A stretch of 64,000 nt of DNA. Source: Micrasema longulum. Its lineage: Eukaryota; Arthropoda; Insecta; Trichoptera; Brachycentridae. Location: assembly GCA_022494885.1 (NCBI GenBank), contig JAGVSM010002869.1:124001-188000 (forward strand), read 5' to 3'. Below are positions 1 through 11,608 of the stretch, piece after piece. The position numbers were made by a program, and so were the translations under genes. The notes under the pieces were generated by a model. That model was given only the letters and a program-made list of their open reading frames with translations. It was not told the origin of the DNA and made no database searches. Positions within the stretch are counted from its first letter, which is position 1. Every line of letters starts with the position of its first letter.

Positions 1-69
1 AAAGCGACAAAAATGAGATTGTTTCGAACATAATTTAAAAAAAAAAAATTACATGTGGCAGAAATACGA

Positions 70-470
70 ACAGGTGAACGCAACACGATAGGTGTCTTTG
101 AAATGTGGTGCTTGGGGCGTATGTTAAAAATACCGTAGACAGCCAGACGCACCAACGCAACGCTTCCATTCTGCAGGAACTGAAGTTGACGGACAGACTC
201 TCGACCACATGCCTCAGGCGAGTTTTTCGATATTTTGGACACCCTCGAGGAGAAAGGAAGATTTTCTGGAGAAGCTCGTTCTGACCGGCAGCGTAGAGGG
301 AGGTCTCCCACGCGCAGGTCGAAGCAGACAAAAACAGCAACAGGCACTTCGTTTGTGACTGGAGGACTGCAATTTTGAGAGCACGACATGGTGGTCACGA
401 TCCTCAGTCATAAGGGATCGACTGGGAAGAAGAAATCCACATTGGTATAATCGAGATACACTGAATTCTG
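70..470 (+). mobile_element. LINE fragment, RTE-like C-terminus
   Basis: Translates with interruptions as FEMWCLGRM...[26 protein letters not shown], the pattern seen after the reverse transcriptase of RTE-type insect LINEs (domain assignment from memory of the family). Stops and frameshifts make it a relic. A second fragment lies at 36150-36400. Confidence 0.6.
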
Positions 471-589
471 TGTACCTACCGGTTCGGTACACTAAACGAA
501 GCATCAACTCATCAACTGTTATATAAAGGTAAGATGGCCAGTCTTAGGATTAAGGTGGTAAAAAAACATATTACAAAATTATGTAAAAT

Positions 590-1940
590 GAATGATAGAG
601 TTGACAGAGAAAAATTATAGAAGGTGTTATCGGAGTATGGAGTGAGCGGAAATCTGACACGAGCTATTGCTTCTCTGTATAAGGACCATGGGTCAGGGTA
701 AATGGATCATACACATCGTGGTTTGACATTCATAAAAGAGTCAAGCAGGGATGTGTGTTGTCACCATGGCTGTTCAACGTGTATATTGATAACTGCATGA
801 AAAAACTTAAAAGCTTAAAAATGGGAGCAAAAATGGGTGATTTAAATGTCAATTGTCTTTTGTATGTTGACGATGCCGTGCTTCTTGCTAACAACAGAGA
901 GGAACTGCAATTCTTGGTAACAGAGATCTACGATGTATGCAAGGGAAGCGATTTGCTGATGAATGTCGATAAATCGAATGTGATGGTTTTTGAACGAAAT
1001 GAAAGTATGACTAAGTGCATATACAATGCATTCACAGCCATTGGGTTATACTAAAACAGGCAGAGGAATTCATGTATTTGGGAAGTATGTTTACTAGGGA
1101 TGGAATGACTGGGAAATGGATTGAAAGGAGGGTAAGTGCCGGGAACAAAGTGAACGGTGCACTGAAATCAACCTTGGAAAATAAATGTTTGACGCATGAG
1201 TCAAAATAAGCAGTTCACAACGGAGTCCTGGTCACGACTCTGATGTATGGGAGCAAGCATGGACTTGGAAAAACAGGGATGAAAGTAGGCTGAATGCTGT
1301 CGAAATGCGATCTGTTTTAAAGTGTGTGAAGTCTTAAAGGCGAATGTGTGTTAAAACTATGTACGATAGATGCACAAATTTCAAGAGCCGTACATTGTGT
1401 AAGGTTGAGATAGGCGGCCTCCGTGGTCTAGTGGTCAAGACGCTTGACTCACGCACGGAAGGTTCCGGGTTCGATTCCCGGTGAGAACACAAACATTAAA
1501 ATGTGATTTTCTCAAGCCTGGGTGCTCTGTGATGTAATTCACCACTGTAATAAGGCCTCCTGGCCTGTTGTGGTGCAAAAAAAAAAAAAAAAAAACGTGT
1601 AAAAAAAAAAAAAGCAAATTATTGAAAAATCACGTGAAAGGAGCCTGCGCTGGTTTACACATGTAGAGCGAATGGCGCAAGGACAGCGGTAGAAAGAACG
1701 GATAAGAATATTTACAATGCGAATGTTGATGGGTGCAGAAATAGAGGAAGACCGAGAAAGACATGGCATGACCAAATCCAACGAATACTTGAAGATGGAC
1801 ATGTCAAAAGTCGTAATAATCGGCGCGCGTGCATGAGAAGATGTATGAATGTAGAGGAAGCGAGATCTGAATGAAAATATTGAGTGATGGGGCGTTCTAT
1901 CCTCTCTGCCTACCCTTACGGGGAAAAGGCGTGATGGTTT
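590..1940 (+). mobile_element. LINE reverse transcriptase fragment (family with GTT tail)
   Basis: Contains reverse transcriptase motifs VKQGCVLSPWLFNVYID and YVDDAVLLA (catalytic YxDD), then a thumb/C-terminal part. The 3' end GGCGTGATGGTTTGTTGTTGTT matches the reverse-strand copy at 20306-21105. It is 5'-truncated, frameshifted near 700 and 1060, carries stops, and is interrupted by a SINE at 1411-1617. Confidence 0.8.
1411..1617 (+). mobile_element. tRNA-derived SINE (family S3) nested in LINE
   Basis: Head has pol III A box TGGTCTAGTGG and B box GGTTCGATTCC, then a body and a poly(A) tail broken once. It interrupts LINE sequence that continues at about 1618 (LRWF-like frame). I do not call it a tRNA gene because the head continues into a SINE body. 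Confidence 0.8.
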
Positions 1941-2104
1941 GTTGTTGTTATATAAAATGAAAGTAAAAAATATTTTTTTGAAACTATAACAATAATACTT
2001 AAAGAAAAAGAGTGAAAACAAAACATTTGTATATAAGAATTGTCGTAATATTGTTTATTTATCAACGGCCGTAGCCAATTTTTACAAAATTTACAACATA
2101 ATTA

Positions 2105-2205
2105 ATAAACATGAGTAATTTATTTATTTATTTATAAATATATATATACGCCCAATGGGCATTTTTAATTGTAGAATATAGTAACTGACCACTACACCAC
2201 CTCGG
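2105..2205 (-). mobile_element. LINE 3' end fragment
   Basis: The minus strand reads AATGCCCATTGGGCG then an AT-rich TAAA-type tail, the same 3' end as the LINE at 3930-4510. Confidence 0.6.
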
Positions 2206-3029
2206 ATTTGTGGTATATTTATAAATTTAATAAAATACAAATTTTATTCTACACAAAATACATCAGGAGTATAAAAAAGTGATTGCAGAGAAATTATTTT
2301 TGTTTAAACTAGTTAACAACGTCATAAACAGCCCTTTATTTACAGAGTATTTTACAAGTATAATACGTTGAATTACATTCCCAGGAGTTACAACAACTTA
2401 ATTCGGAACATAAATTTTATTAACATTTAAAAAATAGCACATATTGAGAACAACAAAGAAACAAAGCAAGTTTAGCACCTTTATAACTAAATATAGAACA
2501 ACAATATATACGCCAAAAACCTTTTCTTACACAAGCAGAATAAATATATTTAAAAAACGCCTTTAAGAATAAATAAAAGTAGTGAATTCATTATTTTCAT
2601 TTTTATTATTTTATACATATGTTTATTTTTTAACTTATAAGCTCCTATCATTTCTCAAATTTTAAATTGCTTTTATTTTGACACCTATAATGTACTTAAT
2701 CAACAGCCTTCATCGCCGTGGAAAATTTATACTAACTGTTTGTACAATTTTAGTTTCTATGTATTCTTATTTTCTGTATGCGATATATGTAAAAACTGTA
2801 AATAAATAAATAACAATTTCCGTAAACATCCTTACCTACATTAATCTTTGACTCTTTCAAAATTATTTTAATGATTTGTTTTTGCAATACATTCAGAGGC
2901 CCGTAAGGACTATACCGATAAACATACAGATTTGTATCTTAATATTAATACTGTCCCCTTTAAAATAATCACGATCGAATAAAATACACGTATGGCCAGC
3001 GTTTTCTCCAATCGTCGAAATATTTCTAG
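2206..3029. other. AT-rich intergenic DNA, no gene seen
   Basis: Stops in all frames. A (TAAA)-type tail at about 2797-2815 suggests the 3' end of an old plus-strand retroelement; nothing else recognisable. Confidence 0.5.
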
Positions 3030-3290
3030 AACGAATTTTTAAGTGTGGCCTTTAGATCCGTCAGCGATTTGGTCTTTAAATAATCTACGGTCGCGAAACG
3101 TCATCCTTTCATGGTTCTCATCATCTTTGGAAACACGAAAAAGTCGCAGGGTGTCAAGTGTCAAGTCCGGTGAATACGGTGGCTGGGATCACTGCGTCCA
3201 GTGTCCAGGTATTTTGTCAAAAGATCGCGAACAAGCCGCGAGGCGTGAGCGGACGTCCGCATTTTTGCAATAATCTCTGCATTAATCCTG
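3030..3290 (-). mobile_element. mariner-type transposase C-terminal fragment
   Basis: The minus strand reads YSPDLTPCDFFVFPKMMRTMKG then RFATVDYLKTKSLTDLK: the third catalytic Asp region of mariner transposases. Upstream coding is degraded. Related to the fragment at 35560-35885. Confidence 0.75.
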
Positions 3291-3574
3291 AAAATCATTC
3301 TTCGTCATTTTATATACTCGTAATATAATACAACTACAGCAGACGACATTTTAGTAACGAGAGGCCACCGTTTTTTATTTTAACATATTTTAACTGGTTA
3401 TAAAAACTACTTAGTGAAATAGATTAATGTTTCCGTGGTTTAAAATAATGTGAAATATCAGGTATGTTTTTCAGGGATTTTGTTATGCTCGAGTCACCAT
3501 TGTTTCATGTTTGTTTTGTCTACCGCAGCTTTAAAAGATATAATAACACATGCGTTCAATATATTTAACCGCAT

Positions 3575-3690
3575 TAAAGCTAGGTTCACACGAGGACAAA
3601 ACAATAGATTGGACAATATTTTCTTGTCCCAGCTCCGATAACGGCCTTGAACGCGTAGGACAGGACACTGAGACAATACACATATGAAAA
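3575..3690 (+). repeat. Fragment of repeat X (CACACGAGGACAA motif)
   Basis: Holds GGTTCACACGAGGACAAAAC and TTGGACAATATTTTCTTGTCC, elements shared with the larger copies at 4595-4960 and 62750-63215. Confidence 0.45.
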
Positions 3691-3929
3691 AGTTCGATGT
3701 TTTTTTAAAATTTATTAGTAGACTATCTAACAAAGCCAAAATTTTTATGTATCGTATTATCAGCGCGATGATTTGAAAAAAAAATTACTCAAGTGTGAGG
3801 TCTGTAACGTTTGGTGAGTTTCCCTTAAACTGGAAATCTATCAAAACACTATCATTGGTTGATTAAGAAGATCTAGTGACATCGTTCAAAGTAGTTTTTT
3901 TTAAATAAAATCATTTATATTATATTTTT

Positions 3930-4510
3930 CACATATTTTGCACCTGCACCTAGAGTATTCCTCTGTTATCTGGTCTCCATATGATGTTCACATCAAGAAT
4001 ATTGAATCAGTTCAACATCGTTTTTTAAGAAAGATAGGCTGGAGGTTGGGCTTATCCAGAGACCTATATACGTATAATGAGTTAGAAACTACTTTGAATA
4101 TATCTTCTCTTCAAGACCGTCGAAATAAATCCGACCTTATAGTCCTATTTAAAATTCTCAACTCACTCTTTGATGCGCCTGAACTACTGAGCTCAATAAA
4201 ATTAAATATCCCAACTAGAAACCCCAGACAAAACTTACTCTTTCATACCAATAACCATAGAACTAACTATGGTTTTCATTCCTCTATGCCCAGAATTCTT
4301 AGGTCTGCCAACAAACATACCAGTCTTGATTTCTTTGATAACAAGTTGTCTTCTTTCAAACGATCACACCTCTCTCCCGCTTCCACTCCCACAAAGTCTA
4401 CTATAAACCATTGCGTCTTTCTAATTTTGTTTGAATAATTTTCTATGTATAAATGTGTCCATAAAAATGCCCATTGGGCGTATATATAAATTAATAAATA
4501 TTTTCCAGAA
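3930..4510 (+). mobile_element. LINE C-terminal fragment and 3' end
   Basis: An open frame of 166 codons reads LEYSSVIWSPYDVHIKNIES, VQHRFLRKIG and LNISSLQDRRNKSDLIVLFK, the post-reverse-transcriptase region of Jockey/CR1-like LINEs. It ends in GCCCATTGGGCGTATATA and a TAAA tail. Strongly 5'-truncated. Confidence 0.75.
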
Positions 4511-4594
4511 GCTTCGCCGTACAATTTAATGATCTAATTTTTACATCAAATATAATTTTTATATCAAATTTCCCATTTCACTGAATTTCCTCAA

Positions 4595-4960
4595 TCGGCG
4601 TTAGTTCACACGGGAAACGCTGCAAAAATTAATACGCAACGACGCCGACGTTTGTTACGAGCGAATACGCAAAAAACACAATTTCTTTCATACCAAGATG
4701 TATTTGAATTGTTAGAGAAGAACTAAATAATAAAATTGTTTTTTTCTGCCTACATTTTCGACCGGAAATATGCGCGGGAGCGACACGTACGCGACTAACA
4801 AATCACTATTGTCCAAGGGTATGTGCGTTTAAACGAGGATAACGCTTGGTCCATTTTCTTGTCCTCCAAATTGCAGTACACCCATGGACACAAGGTCAAA
4901 TACTGGGACAGGACAATATTGTATTGTCCTCGTGTAAACACTACTTTTAAAGTCAATGTT
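4595..4960 (+). repeat. Repeat X copy, possible remnant of a transposase-like frame
   Basis: Shares with the inverted copy at 62750-63215 the block TACCAAGATGTATTTGAATT, the downstream TTTTTTTCTGCC block and CTCGTGT motifs at the end. Class II element is the likeliest explanation, but ends and family were not settled. Confidence 0.45.
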
Positions 4961-5041
4961 TTTAAACGGGTGGCAAAGATCTTTTTGGTATTGACATTGA
5001 TGAAGCGAATATGATCGTTTTAAAAATTGCACTTATCAAAT

Positions 5042-5178
5042 TCAGTGTTATTCAACCTGTGGGTCGCGACCCCCTGGGGGGTCCTTGCTTGGGGGGTCGC
5101 GGCCACAAGATAAGCGAAAGTAAAAAGCATGATTACCAGCAACCGGGTCGCGAATTAAAAAAGGTTGAAAAACTCTAA
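5042..5178 (+). mobile_element. hAT-like MITE
   Basis: Begins CAGTGTTATTCAACCTGTGG with GGGTCGCGACCCC, and ends GGTCGCGAATT...GGTTGAAAAACTCT, imperfect inverted ends typical of small non-autonomous hAT elements. No perfect 8-bp target duplication was found. Confidence 0.5.
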
Positions 5179-5359
5179 TCTAACTAAATACGGTCGAAGA
5201 AATGCCAGGATGCAAACATACATTTATTTCAATATATTTAGAGTTTCAAAACTGCATCTGCATTAGTGAGTCTAAAAAAATGTAATTTATTTGTGATTAT
5301 GTGTCATATCAGCACGTTGGTTTTATATGTTTGTACTACTATGGTCGAGGTGTAAATTG

Positions 5360-5520
5360 GGATCCAGTCCTGGTCTACAAACCGTTCATTTAAGTTAACA
5401 AGCTGAAACCTTTATCATCTGGGTGAGATTCATCCGGCTGAACCATATCACCTACAAAACAAGGCCAAAAAACTATTTTTCAATTTTTTTACTTCACAAA
5501 AATCAACATTGACAGCGTCC
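5360..5520 (-). repeat. Fragment of repeat family F
   Basis: AAGCTGAAACCTTTATCATC, GGGTGAGATTCATCCGGCTG and ACTTCACAAAAATCAACA match, on the opposite strand, blocks of the copies at 10345-10925, 16265-16560 and 21385-21690. Confidence 0.55.
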
Positions 5521-5819
5521 ACCTCATACCCGAATCAGTTTTAAAAACTTAATGTCTTTCGTGGGATTCACTCATACAAACAATCATATTTTTTTCATTA
5601 CGAATTAATTATATTTCTGCCTCTGTCAACCAAATTCGGTAAGGCAAATCGCGATCAATTTTTTTTTTACATTTACAACTTTTAATGTCACTTTCACTGT
5701 CATTCTTAACCCCCTCATCGTTCACATGGTAGGGACAAGGGGAAGTATTAATAAAATAATTAAAAAATCCATCACCCAGTTCAAACCTCTTTATGTAGAC
5801 AGAGATAGGAAATATTAGT

Positions 5820-6270
5820 ATCTACCTTCTGGAGCACCAGAACTCCCCCAGGTGACCCTCAAGAGCGGCCACTGGCGCGGGGGCGCACCCAAAAGCAGCA
5901 GTTTTACCCAAAGACTACTGGTTGCAAACCAACTTTTGCCACCACTCGTATCTACTCAATCTGTGATTGTGGAAGAATTTTACTTCACCAAACGAAAGCG
6001 ACAAGGGAGGCGTATACTCCACGCTCAGGGAAGTCCTCAGCAAAAGATATACACTGACCCTTCAAGTTTTGGGTAGGTACATCGATATGTAACAAGGGGA
6101 ATCGTGCGTCACGGTACACATATCTACGACCTAAAGTGATATAGCCTTATTATGACGTCATAGTTGAAGATAAATTCTCCCGAGTGATTCAGAAGATATA
6201 TTACCGATCACCACCCATCTTCAAGTTTTGAGGTAAGTACATCGGTATGTATCGACGGGTTTTACATTCC
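5820..6270. repeat. GC-richer unassigned segment with a direct repeat
   Basis: A roughly 40-bp direct repeat (CTTCAAGTTTTGGGTAGGTA at 6060-6079 and CTTCAAGTTTTGAGGTAAGTA near 6219) lies 160 bp apart. The upstream part is GC-rich with a short open frame lacking recognisable domains. Probably an old retroelement piece. Confidence 0.3.
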
Positions 6271-6424
6271 GGCTTCCAGAACCAACCTGCCTCTTGTTAT
6301 GCCGATAGGAAGAGCAGTCAGGCAGCTAAACATTATCACTTTGGAGATCGACATCTTTCACATCAGCGAAACTATGTTTAAGTGGCAAATACATTGGAGA
6401 GTATTATACCTTAATAATGTCAAA

Positions 6425-6550
6425 CTATTGCTCAAGGGTTCCTGGGCTGATTTTCCAAACGCTCTCGTGGCCGTATTATCTCGTGTATTTACACACAAAA
6501 TACACGAGAAAAACTGTTTTCTCGTGCTACGAGAGTGGTTCCGAATAGTA
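6425..6550 (-). repeat. Hairpin-bearing repeat, copy 1
   Basis: Contains the inverted pair TCTCGTGTATTTACAC / AAAATACACGAGA and CGCTCTCGTGGCCGTATTAT; homologous in inverse orientation to 48985-49090. Confidence 0.5.
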
Positions 6551-6889
6551 CCCCTAGTTTGATATGTTGTTCCAATAAAATACCTTAAATATTTTGTTAT
6601 TTGTAATGGTATTTTGGTAAAATAAAAGAATTTCAATTTTAAAGTTTTTTCTATGCTTTCATAATGTTTCGCCTACTTTGAAATTTCCAATGTCAAAATT
6701 AACACAATATCCTGCAAAAAACTTGCAAACTCACATAAACAAATATGTCATTATCTTGACAACATATCGATTTTCATTAATATTCATACATATGAGGGCC
6801 ATTTTATACATAAATTAAATAATATTTAGTACATACTAGCAACCTTCCTATTTAGCTGAATATGATGAAATTATAAAACATTCGTACAA

Positions 6890-7010
6890 TTAACTATCTT
6901 CATCATTTACTTTTCAACACACAGTGATGCATAGAACACTACATTGGTAAACCAAGTGCTGCGTATTTCGATCATCTCTTACATGCAAGTAAATAATTAG
7001 GATATGGTAT
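6890..7010 (-). mobile_element. SINE S1 tail fragment
   Basis: GATGCATAGAACACTACATTGG and CGATCATCTCTTACATG align with the body of the S1 SINEs at 27361-27616 and 62327-62596. The tRNA head is absent. Confidence 0.55.
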
Positions 7011-7134
7011 TATCTTCAATAGTATCTTTCTATATAACACACTTAACTCCTAATAAAAATACTCCTATAAATCTAGTCATCAGTCGTACGTTTTAGCTGC
7101 TAATCTAAGGACAGTGAAATATTGCAGTATTTTA

Positions 7135-7315
7135 TGTCTACCTTTCCTATTCCCAATCTTCTGGTATTTGTTGGATTTGTTCTCGCTACGCCTTTCTCAG
7201 TCTTCCTCGATTTATGCGTCCATCACTATTCGCGTAGAAATCATTCTTGGCTGGCCATTATTTAGTCCATTCGTTCCACCAGTCCAAATCCATGCAGCAA
7301 TCCTTTCTTGATTTT
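7135..7315 (-). mobile_element. LINE C-terminal fragment (GTT-tail family)
   Basis: The minus strand reads KKGLLHGFGLVERMD followed by a degraded match to the segment IYDANVDGCRKRERPRKTWH in the copy at 20306-21105. Confidence 0.6.
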
Positions 7316-7446
7316 TTTTATAATGCGTTAGCCAACTGAAATAATCATAACTTTGTATACTATGTGGAAATCTGTTATTAGTTCTGAGTTTATACACCAT
7401 ATCTGTTTGTGTACTAAAAATATGTATGTAGAACTGTTGATTTCCC

Positions 7447-7870
7447 AAATAAAATAAAATAAGAAATAAAATAAAATAAAATAAAATAAAATAGAATAAA
7501 ATAAAATAAAATAAAATAAAATAAAATAAAATAAAATAAAATAAAATAAAATAAAATAGAATAAAATAAAATAAAATAAAATAAAATAAAATAGAATAAA
7601 ATAAAATAAAATAAAATAAAATAAAATGAAATAAAATGAAATAAAATGAAATAAAATGAAATAAAATAAAATAAAATAAAATAAAATAAAATAAAATAAA
7701 ATAAAATAAAATAAAATAAAATAAAATAAAATAAAATAAAATAAAATAAAATAAAATAAAATAAAATAAAATAAAATAAAATAAAATAAAATAAAATATC
7801 ATAATAAAAAAATAAAAAATAAATAAAATAATAATAATAAAATAAAAAAAATAAAATAAAATAAAATACA
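7447..7870. repeat. AAAAT pentanucleotide microsatellite, about 420 bp
   Basis: Near-uninterrupted (AAAAT)n to 7796 with scattered A-to-G variants (AATAGA, AATGAA), degrading into irregular AT after 7797. Long open frames of repeating YFILF on the minus strand are artefacts of the period-5 repeat. Confidence 0.95.
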
Positions 7871-7934
7871 ATAAAAGAAAATTGGAAAGTCAACACAAAT
7901 GACATAATAAATAGACTCTACATGGCCTATATGA

Positions 7935-8640
7935 GATATACATATTTATTTATTTATATATATAAGGTTATTGTACATTATTTGAGACAATAAGTTCCAA
8001 CTCCATGGGATTAAAAGTCCCGTGTTGAGATTGGACGAGCAATTATATGACACAGACACATGAGTATATCACCACAAATATAGGATGAGAAACAAAAATT
8101 ATAATTATGAAAAATATTTGAAAAAACATATATATGGCACATCAATATAGTAAACAGTAAACTCAAGCATTTGAAAAATCATCAAGGAGTTTTCCACTCA
8201 AATCCCTCCCACTAAGGAAAATCCAGTCCTTAAGTCCTTTTTTGAAAATATTTTTTGTCCTTGAGAGCTTAATACGTTTATCCAAAATATTGAACACTCT
8301 CGGTGCGATAAATGAGAGATGTTTCTGAGCAAAAGTCGTATGGGTTTCGGGTATGACATAATTCATGCTCTGGAAAAACCTCGTACGGACATTCTGCTGA
8401 GATTTCTCCTTATTGTTTGACCAGAAGTGTGTAAGTGCTTCTTTTAGGGACAGTTGTCTTATATCCAGGACCTTCATGTATTAGAACAGCTGTTCTGACG
8501 GGTATGTTGGAGGGCGCCGGAATATTATTCTCAATAATAATTTCTGTGAAATTATGAGCGGCTTGAAAATGGATGCCGCACATTCCCCCCAGCTAGCTAT
8601 TCCATAATATGTATATTATATTAACAATATTATTTAAATA
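7935..8640 (-). mobile_element. LINE C-terminal fragment, Jockey-like
   Basis: The minus strand reads RTRFFQSMNYVIPETHTTFA, QKHLSFIAPRVFNILDKRIK and a basic tail, typical of the last part of a LINE ORF2, then a 3' UTR and TTTA-type tail near 7950. Truncated at 8640. Confidence 0.7.
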
Positions 8641-8644
8641 TAGC

Positions 8645-9065
8645 AAACTTGCTTTTACCCGCGGCTTCGCTCGCATGATATTAGGGAGAAATTATTTAAT
8701 TATTTAGTTTTGTCGTTTGACAATATAATTTGTCCTGATTGAAAGATATGTTTTTTCGGGATAACAAGTAGCCTGTATCGATTTCTCCAACTATCGCTTT
8801 CCAAAAAACGAGGATTTGTTAGTCTATGGCGGTGTAGCATCGTTATTCTGTTTTAATATAATAAGATAAGAATTATCTCGAGGCAGTGATATTTTTTTCG
8901 AATAAAAAAATCCATGATACTTTTTAGCTCTCCGGCTATCCCTATGCAAAAAATCACTTTGACCGAATGCTCCGTTGCGACGTGAAGTATAAATATTACG
9001 TTACGTTTTAAAATAAAATAAAAAGATAGTATATCACGATACGACGATACACATGCAATCATTCG
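8645..9065 (+). mobile_element. Helitron-like (Lep1-type) fragment
   Basis: TTTTACCCGCGGCTTCGCTC near the start and GATAACAAGTAGCCTGTATC are blocks common in lepidopteran genomes. An inverted relative lies at 12290-12785 and shares the peptide-like stretch LHVATE...IGIAG. No 3' CTRR hairpin end was identified. Confidence 0.5.
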
Positions 9066-10344
9066 TGCAAGAAAAATATAACATTCGTGTAAGGCACAAT
9101 ATTGTATTTCTTAAGTTCTTATTTGTTATACCCTATGGTGGTACAGAAGATCAGTAATAAGACTTGGTAAGGATGACTGTGGTTTATTATAAATACTTAT
9201 TATTACTATGTTTAGAGAGCAGTGGCGAATGGTGATTTTGTTTACAGGTAAGATATAAAAGATATCACATATTTGTACGTACTTAGGAGGTAAATAGTAT
9301 AATGTAAGTAATATATACTATAAATTGATATTTTTCTGTGGTTCTGTGTGATACAACAACTCTCATCAATGAAATCAACTCAAACGATGTAACTTCGTGA
9401 TATATTGTATTATATAGATATATTCTTCATTACTTTAATATATAATTCATAAAAATAAAAAAAAATACCACTACGGATTCATTCAATTGAAATGTCAACC
9501 AGCCGCATTGTTCTAGTAATTACTAGTGTTAAAAACGGCCGCGTGGAGTGCTATATGTCCTGCAATATGACGCATGAAATTAATTATGGTCTTATGTCAA
9601 AAGTACCATCTCAAAGAAAAATAGTCCTTAAGAAACAATGTTTGAAATACTGTTTTCCAAATCAAGAATCTTTAAATAATTTGTGTAATCTGCAAGTTTA
9701 ATCTAGGAGAAAAAATCCGCACTGGGGTTAATACATTCAAAATATAGAATACTTGTTTGTATGAAAAAATAAGCTGGTATAATCGGCTAGTTTCTTGGCT
9801 CACCGCAGGCGCTGGACGCGCTTTATTAAAATTTATATTTATATTAGGATATAAATACAAAGGGTGGAAATGATTTAAAATAAATGGTAAATATTTATTT
9901 GTTTTTCTGTAAATAAAGTTACAATAAAACATTATGGTTAGTCAAATATAATGGTAAGCTGTGCATAATCGCTTCAATACACGGTTCGCCCCTGTTAGAG
10001 AGCGACTGTTTATTAGGAAAGACAAATCTAGAATGACTTGTTAAGCTGTGTGGGTGGGTATGCAGACGACTGTAGTTATATTGTTGTTACCAACAATATA
10101 CCTACATTCCTTACAACATTATTTAAGCGTCCATAGTAAAGATACGGCAGTAGTTAACAACTGTCAATTTTTTTGTATAAATTCATGTATTTTAAAATAC
10201 AAAAAATTATCTAATAATTCTATAAATTTAATTGTATTTACCCATAAAACATATTGTCGTTGCGCTGGCGATATGTGTTAAGTGATTTTTTCTTTTTAAA
10301 ATTTATTTTTAACTTCTCATTAAGATTACACAATTTTGCTTCAA
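9066..10344. other. No gene seen
   Basis: AT-rich DNA with stops in every frame; short frames near 9492-9701 and 10048-10281 have no recognisable motif. Confidence 0.4.
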
Positions 10345-10925
10345 CAAAAAAAATTGCCAAAATTTTGAGTTTGTCCAAAATTTTGTAGATAAGAACTAGA
10401 TTCAACTCCCTGGGGAGCTGTTAATATTAACATATTCTAACAGAGATGAAGAACATTTTAGAGAAGGTAATATAGATGTTTAGGCATCTACAGGGCTTAT
10501 GACCTGTCATTGGCTGGTTTAAGTGACCACTTTACACACTGTGTAACATTCACCATTCTGCCTCGTCATTGTTTGGACAATTTGGACACACTCAAAATAT
10601 TGTTGATAAATCCACCTGGTCCATGAAGAAGTATAGAAATTGAAAAAAAAAGTATGCAGGTGAAATTATTAAATTAGAGTAATCTTACCCACATAACTAA
10701 AGGTTTCAGCTCTTTAACATCACAAATATCGACAAATGAAAAATTTGAAGGAATATAGATGTTCAAATATGGACAGAATGGTGAATGTTACACAGTGTGT
10801 AAAGTGGCCACTTAAACCAGCCAATGACAGGTCATAAACCCTGTAGATGCCTAGACTTCTATATTGCCGTATCTTAAATGTTCTTCACCTCTGTCGTAAT
10901 ATGTTAAAATATACTTAAGTAATTT
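10345..10925. repeat. Repeat family F, fold-back copy
   Basis: Left arm about 10434-10560 and right arm about 10776-10915 are inverted copies: GACCTGTCATTGGCTGGTTT on one side, AAACCAGCCAATGACAGGTC on the other, with TACACACTGTG and ATTCACCATTCTG blocks in both. Single-arm relatives lie at 16265-16560, 21385-21690 and 28560-28990. Possibly a non-autonomous DNA transposon. Confidence 0.75.
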
Positions 10926-11600
10926 TTCAAAATAAAATTGGGTATTTTTATTTTTTGTAATTAATTAAAAAACATCTAAAAAAAATTCGTCATCAAAAGA
11001 TACATTTTTAAAATTATATCTTTTTTTTACTAAACAGATATTGCCGGCGCGGCGCAATGATTATATTTGTTTTTTTTTTCACATTTTCTGAGCAATTCAA
11101 GGATTTGTTCATAACACAATACTGCATATGTTTATACTTCGCATCACATCTGATTATGATCACGTAAGTCCGTTAAAGAATGAAGACACGGAGGCCAATT
11201 ACCCACGAATTGAAATGCCATATTCTTCGCGAGAGTAACGTGTCTATTTAATTATACGTATCGCCCTGACGAAATAAAATGTTAAGTCAACATTAGAAAT
11301 TTGATTGCATGATTTGTAATAACTGCCTGTGGACTTGAGATTGTTAGGACCAGCGACAGTGGTAGTTGGGAGCCTTCCGCCCACCGCAAGCCCAGGTACG
11401 AACTGTGGGCGGGGTTGCATAATTTCAAACACAGCCTTAGTCAACTTGCTAACAAAAAATGAATGGCCATTTTACAGGTATATTTAATACCTACACTTCA
11501 CCATTTTAATGACTCTTCAAGTTAAAAGTTTACCTTGTAATACCCACTACAATACACTCACTTAATATTTGCCTTTAGTGAGCATTTTTACTAGCTATAC
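10926..11600. other. No gene seen
   Basis: Mostly AT-rich. 11290-11430 is GC-richer and open on the minus strand (GLAVGGRLPTTTVAGPNN) but carries no motif I can name; likely retroelement debris. Confidence 0.35.
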
Positions 11601-11608
11601 TTTAAAAC

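Noticed and set aside
7212..7905. Long minus-strand frames of repeating YFILF residues
   Set aside because: They are the translation of the AAAAT microsatellite; period-5 repeats without stops stay open by arithmetic, not selection.
9492..9701. 69-codon frame as a small gene
   Set aside because: No motif, no splice or poly(A) context, composition like surrounding non-coding DNA.
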